A stretch of 64,000 nucleotides of DNA from Bacteroidota bacterium (lineage in GTDB: Bacteria; Bacteroidota; Bacteroidia; Bacteroidales; Cfx3-03), in assembly GCA_013390605.1 (NCBI GenBank), contig JACAUB010000001.1:4799141-4863140 (forward strand), written 5' to 3'. The notes beneath the pieces were generated by a model. That model ran no database searches. It was not told where the DNA came from and worked only from the letters and a program-made list of their open reading frames with translations. Positions 53,650-61,121 of this stretch are shown piece by piece. Position 1 is the stretch's first letter. Each line of letters opens with the position of its first letter. The position numbers and the translations under genes were made by a program.

Positions 53650-54069
53650 TTTCAGTTAATTGTTTTTTAGATCTTTTAGTGCAATAGTAAATTTAAACTT
53701 TAAAAACGAATAGAGATTCAATACCTTATTACTTAGATAATATAAAAATAAGACCATCAAAGCAATGCGCTAATTTACAAATCATATCTTTTCATAAAAA
53801 TACATTTTTTCATTTTCTGTCCAAATGTTGATCATTGATAGAAGATGAACGTTTGTTTTGGGGCTATATCATTCAAAATCTATTTATTTAGTTAACCAAC
53901 ATCAAAAAAGAGGGTGCCTAAACCAAAATAATGAATTTTCAAAAATAGATATCATAAAAGATTCATTCATTATACATTTTGCTTTATCGTTTATACAAAA
54001 TGGCATATTATAAAAGAGGTAAAGGACAAGATATCAAGATCAATTGTTCTGAAAATTGGCTTTTAGTTT
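53650..54069 (-). other. 420-base intergenic region upstream of the sigma gene
   Basis: AT-rich, no open frame of note. It separates the GH106-PL-transglutaminase unit from the sigma/FecR/SusCD unit and must hold the sigma promoter. A near match to the -7 consensus (TACTATTG) lies in the sigma-proximal part on the minus strand, but it is not exact. No terminator hairpin was found after the GH106 stop. Confidence 0.45.
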
Positions 54070-57000
54070 TCATGAAATCTTTAATATTTTCACGGGTCCG
54101 ATAAGTCCTGATTTTTTCAATGGAGCATCAGCTTTATAAAACTTAAAAGTACAGAAAGTATACCTTCCACTTGTTCGCGGTTTTCCTTCGAGCAACCAAT
54201 CAGGCCACTTTCCATCTTTGATGCCATCATCCGGGAATTGCTCATCACCAATCAATCTATTTACCCAAAGATTTGCTACTTCAATCTCCAACTGGTTCTT
54301 GCCCTGCTTTACAGCATCAGTAATCTCTATTTGCCAAGGTGCAGTCCAGACAACGCCAACCTCTTTCCCGTTGATCCTGACACGTGCCATACAATTTACC
54401 TCACCCAAATTGAGATAGTATTTCGAATGTGGTAATTTCGAAAGGTCAAAAGTAGTACTGTAAGTTGCGATTCCTGAATAGAAGTTAATACCTTTCTCGG
54501 GACGTTTAGTCCAATCTTCCAATTTCTCAAAAGTCACTTTTTTCGGGCCTCCCCATTTAGGATCAAATGAAACATTCCATGCACCATCAATGGTATGTAC
54601 GGCAACCATATCAGGGGTATTTTCTACCCTGACCTTGTTGGATGAAATCGAATTATCGCTTTTGTCAAAGACAATAAAATAGCTTTGATAGGCATCAAAT
54701 TTGAGTGGAATAATCATGCGTCCTTTTTGGATGCTATAATTACTAAGCTGACGGTTTTCGCCGTTTATAGGATTCCATATTGACGGAGCGCCTCCCTTTA
54801 TATTGAAAGCACAATCAGCGTTAACCGTTTGATCTGTTTTATTTGAAACGAAGTAAATATCAAGATTATCGGTCCTTCGATGAGTGTATCGTAGTGATGC
54901 TATTGATTCAAAATCTTCAGCAACATCCATTTGCTTTAACAACGCTGCCGTTGCATCATAATTGGGATATAGTTCTGTTACATCATGCTGCGATATAGAA
55001 CCTCCCCAATATACTTTGCCCTTCCCGAAAGTTCTTGCTTCAATCGTTGCAGGTGTTTTTAAGCTTCCCCAAAGCTGTAAAGCCATTGAGTGAATAATGT
55101 TATCACATTCGGGATAATTGACCAGACTGGGCGACTTAAGTGGTGGTGTTCCTATAACAAAAGCTCCATCCATAACAAGCGACTTAATTTTTTCAAGTAA
55201 TTTCGGCGTCATGGTTTCGAAAGCAGGTAACACTAATAGTTTATACGTTGCACCACTTTTAAATACAATCTGATGATCTTTAACGCTGGCGTTTGCAATC
55301 AGCATGTTGGGCGAACAACCATCAAAATTATAACCTCGCCTATCAGGGATCGTGTCATTACCAACCAACGCTGAAGCAGGTGGACGAAATACATGAGGAG
55401 CCCCCTCGGGTGTAAGGTAAAGCACATCGGCTACCGTTCTGCCTTGCTGTAAAAGATATGAACAGCGTGAAACATATTTGTGATAAGCCTCAACCATTGG
55501 CCACCAGGTCTGTCCTCTATCCCAATGTACGCCATAACCACCCATTGTCATCCCGGGTCGGTATTGATCACCATAGGGTTTATGTGCAAAGGTGTGAAAC
55601 ACAAACCGATTGATCCCTGCACAAAAAGCCCAGTCGCTTTGATTTTTAATGCTTCCCGGATATGAGATATAGCCTTCCTTCCCCCAATCAGAAGTAAATG
55701 CTTCTGACGAAACCACCGGCTTTCCAAGTACATGCGCAATAGAAGTTGCTTCAATACAACTAAATGAAGAGTTATAACCAAGCCCTTTGTTCCAGAATTC
55801 GCACATGGGCACATCCGCAACCGACCCTAAATCAAGATCGGCGGTAGGATTCATATCGTAAGGCTCAATGGATAAATTCAATCCATATCGTTTAGCAATG
55901 TTTTTAACGTGTTGCGCATGATTTTCAATTACCAATTCTTGCGCAGTAACACGGATATCCCATAGAAAACGTTCGCTCATTTCATAACTGCCAACCACCC
56001 TGCCTGCATACACCGGAAAATACAATAATGGATCATAGCCTCTGCGTTGTTCAAACTCTTTACGGAAAGTAGACGTCCAGTTCTGTGCACCCATCTCCCA
56101 ACTATCCATATGCAACGTAGTTAAACCTCCTTTTTTTACTTGAGAACCATTACATGATGCTGGCATCAGTTTCCCGATAAAGTCTTTAAAATGCTCATTA
56201 AAAGCTGCCGTATCAAATTTATCACATTCAAATCCTACTCCCGGAATTGGAGCGGGACGCGTAACGGCACCATTATTTGTTCTTCCAAAGCGCATTATTG
56301 TCCAATTTCCGGCCGGAACCTCCCATTCAAGTGTGCCATCCGATCTTAGTAGGCGGGTTAAATCAATAATGCCCGACTTGTCAATAGCCGAATGATCAGG
56401 TGTTGGTTTAAAGTTTGCAGGAGCCGGTAGATATGGTTTTACGCCCGATTTCGATGTATATGGTGCCCGATAATAGAGTGCCTTTTCGTCAATATCTTCA
56501 ATAGCGGAAGCAATAGTAGGCGTAGGAAATGCCAACACAGCTACATCCTCATAAAAAGCATCTCTTTGTAATTTTAGTTCTTTCGTCAATCCTCCTTCAC
56601 CGAAATATGGCTTTTTAAGATTGGGTTTGGGTAGTTTTATGGTCAATTTTGCAGGACCCGTAATCTCTTTTGCACTCGATACCAGATGCTGCATCGATTG
56701 TTCCGGTTTTACCCAGGGACCACCACTACCTGTCCATCCCGGGCCCAGACCCAATGTTATGTTTATACCCAATCTTTCAGCTTCTTTCTCTGCATGCTTA
56801 AACAATTCCAGCCATTCCTTACTTAGAAAATCCACCTTTCCTCTTGGTATTCCAACATTTACTTCTAAGAATACCAAATTGCCAATACCTGCTTTTTTCA
56901 TCGATTCCAAATCAGCCGTTATCGCATCATGCGAAAGGTTTCCATCCATAAAATACCAATATACACCTGGACGAACAGAATCAGGTGGATTCAGAAAAGA

Positions 57001-57108
57001 CTTTTTCAGCTTTTCAGTTGTAGGTTTTATAACCACCGGTTTGTAATGAAAGCTTTCAAATCCAATTATTATAAGAATAGTGAAAATTCCGAGAAAGATG
57101 CTTTTCAT
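54070..57108 (-). CDS. GH106-type alpha-L-rhamnosidase (second)
   Basis: 1012 residues. The N-terminal signal segment (IFLGIFTILIIIGFESFHY) is followed by the family start RPGVYWYFMDGNLSHDAI and KKAGIGNLVFLEVNVGIPRG. Further family text includes INITLGLGPGWTGSGGPW, TTLHMDSWEMGAQNWT, YDMNPTADLDLGSVADVPM and FVFHTFAHKPYGDQYRPG. A C-terminal beta-sandwich has YLNLGEVNCMARVRINGKEV. It differs from the other GH106-type enzyme in the window throughout and has an ordinary Sec leader rather than an RR one, so the two probably cleave different rhamnose linkages. It lies 24 bases after the heparinase-like gene. Confidence 0.85.
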   Translation of the reverse strand: MKSIFLGIFTILIIIGFESFHYKPVVIKPTTEKLKKSFLNPPDSVRPGVYWYFMDGNLSHDAITADLESMKKAGIGNLVFLEVNVGIPRGKVDFLSKEWLELFKHAEKEAERLGINITLGLGPGWTGSGGPWVKPEQSMQHLVSSAKEITGPAKLTIKLPKPNLKKPYFGEGGLTKELKLQRDAFYEDVAVLAFPTPTIASAIEDIDEKALYYRAPYTSKSGVKPYLPAPANFKPTPDHSAIDKSGIIDLTRLLRSDGTLEWEVPAGNWTIMRFGRTNNGAVTRPAPIPGVGFECDKFDTAAFNEHFKDFIGKLMPASCNGSQVKKGGLTTLHMDSWEMGAQNWTSTFRKEFEQRRGYDPLLYFPVYAGRVVGSYEMSERFLWDIRVTAQELVIENHAQHVKNIAKRYGLNLSIEPYDMNPTADLDLGSVADVPMCEFWNKGLGYNSSFSCIEATSIAHVLGKPVVSSEAFTSDWGKEGYISYPGSIKNQSDWAFCAGINRFVFHTFAHKPYGDQYRPGMTMGGYGVHWDRGQTWWPMVEAYHKYVSRCSYLLQQGRTVADVLYLTPEGAPHVFRPPASALVGNDTIPDRRGYNFDGCSPNMLIANASVKDHQIVFKSGATYKLLVLPAFETMTPKLLEKIKSLVMDGAFVIGTPPLKSPSLVNYPECDNIIHSMALQLWGSLKTPATIEARTFGKGKVYWGGSISQHDVTELYPNYDATAALLKQMDVAEDFESIASLRYTHRRTDNLDIYFVSNKTDQTVNADCAFNIKGGAPSIWNPINGENRQLSNYSIQKGRMIIPLKFDAYQSYFIVFDKSDNSISSNKVRVENTPDMVAVHTIDGAWNVSFDPKWGGPKKVTFEKLEDWTKRPEKGINFYSGIATYSTTFDLSKLPHSKYYLNLGEVNCMARVRINGKEVGVVWTAPWQIEITDAVKQGKNQLEIEVANLWVNRLIGDEQFPDDGIKDGKWPDWLLEGKPRTSGRYTFCTFKFYKADAPLKKSGLIGPVKILKIS

Positions 57109-57132
57109 GAGTAATTATATTAGAGATTCAAT

Positions 57133-59166
57133 TTAATCCAACACCAAGCCATCAGCTGTTTTATGAAATATGAAAGTATAACTCTTGTTTTTATATTTTA
57201 CAGATACCCGAAAAGTCCCATCATTGAGTTGAGTACTTGTAATATTCCTTTCCAGCCTATCACTTTCATCACTATTCTTTACCGGAACAATGATTGTCGC
57301 AAGTAGTGTGGTCGAATTCTTCGCAATTACTTTTGAACTGAAAAAAGGTACCCATTCTACATTTTTATCCTTTTTTACAGGCAAGAAAGGTAATAGTCCT
57401 TTTTCAATTGCAATTTTTTCCGAGCACAGTGGGAACACAGCCATTGCGTTATTTTGATTATCAGATAGAAGTGTGTAGTCTTTTTTTGTTTCAATATTTT
57501 CTACCCCCGGAAAAAGTCGAGCCTCTATTTCTGAACCTGGCAGGCAAGATACTTCATCTAAAACCAGCGTAATGTTTGGTTTTTCCAACACAATATGACG
57601 GCGCCATTTTTTTAGGAATTCACCCGGATAGGCCTTTGAAGGATCCATAAGCGTATAGTCACGAGACCCGGATGTACGAAAATCAAGAATTTTGCATCCA
57701 AAGCCTTGTTTCCAAGGCTCATCTTTACGTTTTTCTATTCGTTGTTGTTCCCCATTCACCGAAATCAGATTATGTCCTTTACTCGAAGCATATAAGTAGT
57801 CCCAACGGGCTCCGGTGAAATATTGTTCATCGTAATCGAAAGTCCCCAAATCCTTGATGAAATATTTGTTTTGCCAGTAAACGATAAACTGCCCAATATC
57901 GAGATGGCCATGATGAGGATCATCATTAAATCCTGCCTTACAAGCAATGGTAACGTTGTCAGGATTATTAAAATCCGACCGCATAAAAGCCCAGTCAATA
58001 GATTTGAACAGTTTAGAGGGTACAGATGGGAGTAATTCTTTAACATTGGCGCGCGGCCAAATTAAGTCGAAGATAGAAGTACCCTCTTTCAATACATGGT
58101 TTCTATACCAGGCGCCTTCGCCGTTTGAAGTCTGTTCTACTAATTTATTAATCAAAAAAGTTGTCCCGACAGGATTTCCATTGCCATCACCAAAAGCTCC
58201 TGTCAATCCGTAAAGGGCAAAATCAACAGGAGCTTTTTGGATCCGTTTATGCGCTAATAAGTTAAACTTTCCATTGGTTATGTTTCTCAGCGACTCCATA
58301 AAATAAATCGTTTCACCCATACCATAACTCCAATATCCGCGACCCTCTTTCCATGCACCATCATCGCCAAACTCGTTCAGTAGAAGTCCAATGCGATTGT
58401 ACGATTCAGCAACTACATCTGTAAGCGAATTATCTTCAGTTAACAATGCCAGCGAAGCAACTCCCAGTCCGCTAAAACATATGCCACACCAATTACACTT
58501 GTACGAGGTAGCCCACCATTGATAGTCATAGTTGTTTCGTACAGGCAGAATTACCTTTTCGTATAGTGCGTTACGTATCCTATCACGTTGTCGTTTATCA
58601 AAAGCATTGTAGCACCAATCATAAACTAGTGCCATTTCAATGCCAATGGAGGCTGAACGAATATCATAATTGAACACTACCTGATCATCTCTAAGAAGCG
58701 CGTTCCATGGCCAGACCCTATCGTAGATAACATTAAATTGGTGGGCCTTTATCATCCAGGTAGGTAATTCGGCTAGGGCATTGGCAAATTCAAAGGCTTT
58801 AAGGGCATAAGTTTTTTCGCCAGTAAGTTGATATAGGAAAGCTAATGTTTCAGCTGAATAGGCATAAGTACCCATCTGTTGATCGAATTTTCCGTCCGAA
58901 TCATAGCGGGGATGATCCGTTTGAGGAGGAAATTTTTCTATGGGGGCATACATCATTCTGTTCGCTTCAACCACTAAACGATCGAATATTTTTTTCGATT
59001 CAGGATCTTTCCCAATTCGCGATAAGATATTTGTTTTCCCTTGTTCGTTAAAAAACAGATAAGGGTGTTTCAGCGTTTCAGGCAAGGCCTCAGCCATATG
59101 CTGTTTCGTTACCTGGGCATTTAAAAACGTACATTGAAAAATAAATAATACTAATAATAGTCTCAT
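57133..59166 (-). CDS. Heparinase II/III-family polysaccharide lyase-like protein
   Basis: 677 residues. A signal peptide (MRLLLVLFIFQCTFLNAQ) leads into an (alpha/alpha)n toroid (HPYLFFNEQGKTNILSRIG, ATSYKCNWCGICFSGLGVAS, YWSYGMGETIYFMESL). The C-terminal heparinase II/III beta-sandwich has DDPHHGHLDIGQFIVYW and YLYASSKGHNLISVNGEQQ. The family includes lyases for alginate, heparin and other uronic acid glycans; here a galacturonate- or glucuronate-containing substrate is likely from the neighbours. It sits in an operon with GH106 (24 bases) and the transglutaminase-like gene (106 bases upstream). The exact PL family is not assigned. Confidence 0.82.
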   Translation of the reverse strand: MRLLLVLFIFQCTFLNAQVTKQHMAEALPETLKHPYLFFNEQGKTNILSRIGKDPESKKIFDRLVVEANRMMYAPIEKFPPQTDHPRYDSDGKFDQQMGTYAYSAETLAFLYQLTGEKTYALKAFEFANALAELPTWMIKAHQFNVIYDRVWPWNALLRDDQVVFNYDIRSASIGIEMALVYDWCYNAFDKRQRDRIRNALYEKVILPVRNNYDYQWWATSYKCNWCGICFSGLGVASLALLTEDNSLTDVVAESYNRIGLLLNEFGDDGAWKEGRGYWSYGMGETIYFMESLRNITNGKFNLLAHKRIQKAPVDFALYGLTGAFGDGNGNPVGTTFLINKLVEQTSNGEGAWYRNHVLKEGTSIFDLIWPRANVKELLPSVPSKLFKSIDWAFMRSDFNNPDNVTIACKAGFNDDPHHGHLDIGQFIVYWQNKYFIKDLGTFDYDEQYFTGARWDYLYASSKGHNLISVNGEQQRIEKRKDEPWKQGFGCKILDFRTSGSRDYTLMDPSKAYPGEFLKKWRRHIVLEKPNITLVLDEVSCLPGSEIEARLFPGVENIETKKDYTLLSDNQNNAMAVFPLCSEKIAIEKGLLPFLPVKKDKNVEWVPFFSSKVIAKNSTTLLATIIVPVKNSDESDRLERNITSTQLNDGTFRVSVKYKNKSYTFIFHKTADGLVLD

Positions 59167-59272
59167 TTCTATAATTTTGTAATATGAATAACAAATTCAA
59201 ACATCAGAATGAATGACTTTTGGCCAAAAAGTCATTATACCGTTATGTAATTCTAAAAAAAATATTTTATGG

Positions 59273-60496
59273 TTAAGGTTTCTGCCAAAATACAGCAGGA
59301 TTGTTGGTATTGTACTTTAAAATTGTAGTACCCATCTCTAACTTGTCGGGTGACTGATCGAAATAGTCGAGTGGAAGAAGTCGGATATATGTGGCAACTT
59401 TTCCAGATTCTTTTGTTTCCAGATTATACTCGCTATTAATAGGGCATTCCAGCAAATAGAGATTTTTTGCCATATAATGATAAAGATATTCCTCTTTTGT
59501 TTGCGACTGATGCCTGTTCCAGTTTGCATCAGGATTTAAAATAAGCGGTTGGTCATTGATCAACCTTTCGCGTACCTCTTCGATACTTAATAATTCTCCT
59601 TTTTCATTCATTATATAAGCATTAAAAGTAGGGTCGATCCATAACCACTTTTTTAGTGATGCAGCATACACCATATTAATTACATGGCAGTCGTTATCTA
59701 CTTTTAAACTATCTTTTGGGAGGCAAGTGATGAATCTCGATTTATAACCCATCGATAGTAAGCACTCATTCAATACGGTAGCCAGACCTCTGCAATTCAA
59801 TCCCCGGTGATCACGCTTACATTCAGCAATCATACTTAACGCATTTTTCACAACAGGATTTCCATGACTCCCATCATGTGGGATTAAATCATGTACCCAA
59901 TGCATCAAGTTGATTATTCGGGAAACCTCATTGCCATTTCCGGCAATAGAGTCTAAAAAAAAGGCCTTACGTAACGCAGCCAGATTTGGATTATCAATAG
60001 GCTGATAGGTAAAAGGAGGAAGCACTCGTTTATCGTTGAAGTTGTATTTATCAGCCTTTTTTAGGATATAAAGAAAATCGCCAATTTTACGGAGCGGCTC
60101 AACCATGGATCTGAATTCCTTCAGGTCTCTTATTTTATCCAGGTCACTGTCGACAAGAATATGTGCATAATTAAAATAACCAGCATCTATTGATTTTTTC
60201 AAATAAGCAAGTGCCATCTTTTTGTCATCTACCAAGGCATATGTGCAAGATAAGTTGTAATAGGCAGAGGTGATATTACCTGAGAATGGCTTCTTCTCAG
60301 CCTCCGAAAGATCATTGTATTTTGATATGAAAGCAGTTAATAGCTTATTGAAAGTTTTTGCATCGTGCCGATTATATGCATCCATAAAAAGACTGTCTTG
60401 TTTTGTTGCATACTTTTCAAAATCTTTGTTCATCTGGATCTGACCATAAGAGGTGGTAACGATCATCGTGAAGAGCAAAAAAATAAGCTGTTTCAT
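59273..60496 (-). CDS. TPR and transglutaminase-like domain protein, secreted
   Basis: 407 residues from the ATG at 60494-60496; the TTG 33 bases upstream is unlikely. A signal peptide (QLIFLLFTMIVTTSYGQ) is followed by an alpha-helical TPR-like part (ACTYALVDDKKMALAYLKKS) and a transglutaminase-like domain. The Cys-His-Asp triad is present in GLNCRGLATVLNECLLSMGY, NDCHVINMVY and LWIDPTFNAY. Such domains are cysteine proteases, amidases or cross-linkers. In a glycan locus it might process a peptide or glycopeptide part of the substrate, but this is inference. A good promoter lies upstream (60567-60596), making it the first gene of a unit with the lyase and GH106. Confidence 0.78.
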   Translation of the reverse strand: MKQLIFLLFTMIVTTSYGQIQMNKDFEKYATKQDSLFMDAYNRHDAKTFNKLLTAFISKYNDLSEAEKKPFSGNITSAYYNLSCTYALVDDKKMALAYLKKSIDAGYFNYAHILVDSDLDKIRDLKEFRSMVEPLRKIGDFLYILKKADKYNFNDKRVLPPFTYQPIDNPNLAALRKAFFLDSIAGNGNEVSRIINLMHWVHDLIPHDGSHGNPVVKNALSMIAECKRDHRGLNCRGLATVLNECLLSMGYKSRFITCLPKDSLKVDNDCHVINMVYAASLKKWLWIDPTFNAYIMNEKGELLSIEEVRERLINDQPLILNPDANWNRHQSQTKEEYLYHYMAKNLYLLECPINSEYNLETKESGKVATYIRLLPLDYFDQSPDKLEMGTTILKYNTNNPAVFWQKP

Positions 60497-60566
60497 AGTA
60501 CTATCTGTTTTGTTGGGATGAGAAATCAAACAAATTACATGATTATAGTTTATTGATTATTGAATA

Positions 60567-60596
60567 CAAATTTACTGAATTATTATCCTTCAACAA
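60567..60596 (-). promoter_or_regulatory. Bacteroidota -33/-7 promoter for the transglutaminase-PL-GH106 unit
   Basis: On the minus strand, TTG at 60594-60596, then 19 bases, then TAAATTTG at 60567-60574 matches the TAnnTTTG -7 with the usual spacing. The leader to the ATG is about 65 bases. It suggests housekeeping-sigma control of this unit. Confidence 0.5.
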
Positions 60597-60816
60597 TTTT
60601 TATTTCCTCTCCTATTAACTTGAGGTGTTTTTGTTTTAACATTATAAAAGCAGACGAAAAACTGTCTCATTTCTAATTTGACGCTTGAAAAACCTTCATG
60701 CTACGTTCCCAGGATATTGACTAAATGATGACGGGATTATCGTGCAATAATTTTCATAAAATCTTAAAATTGCTCTCTTATTTTCCTTTTTACATTCTAA
60801 CCAAAGCCTAATACAG

Positions 60817-60871
60817 CATTAGAAGTTGATTAGGGTTAGATTAGGATATGATTAGGGTCAGATTAGAATTA
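60817..60871. repeat. Five direct repeats with exact 11-bp period
   Basis: Successive 11-mers read CATTAGAAGTT, GATTAGGGTTA, GATTAGGATAT, GATTAGGGTCA and GATTAGAATTA, with the ATTAG core at a strict 11-base spacing (60817, 60828, 60839, 60850, 60861). An extra AATTAG overlaps the end. One helical turn per repeat is the layout of tandem OmpR/PhoB-type regulator sites, though a simple slippage repeat is also possible. Confidence 0.7.
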
Positions 60872-61121
60872 GGCCATCTGCATCGGTTAAGGGTAGACTT
60901 GTCATCCCATGATTTTAAAGTTGATGTCGAAGGGAGATAGATTGAGATTTTTTTGTTTTTAGATTCGCATTCTACTTAATTCAAAAATCTGCTTTCATTT
61001 AATTATGAAATGCTTTCAATAGAATATCCATGAAAAAGATAATATCAAAATTACATTACCTTCGTCATTGCAATAGTCTATTTCTTATTCCCTTAGTCTC
61101 ATTAATTCAAAATGATAAGTC

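Larger units (their letters stand above)
60497..61121 (-). other. 625-base intergenic region with promoter and direct repeats
   Basis: It lies between the DUF5107 gene stop and the transglutaminase-like gene start. It contains a well-formed -33/-7 promoter near the downstream gene and a five-copy 11-bp-period repeat about 250 bases further upstream. The rest is AT-rich and shows no gene. Confidence 0.6.

Noticed and set aside
56621..57046. 141-residue plus-strand open frame
   Set aside because: Antisense to the N-terminal part of a GH106-type enzyme; no family features.
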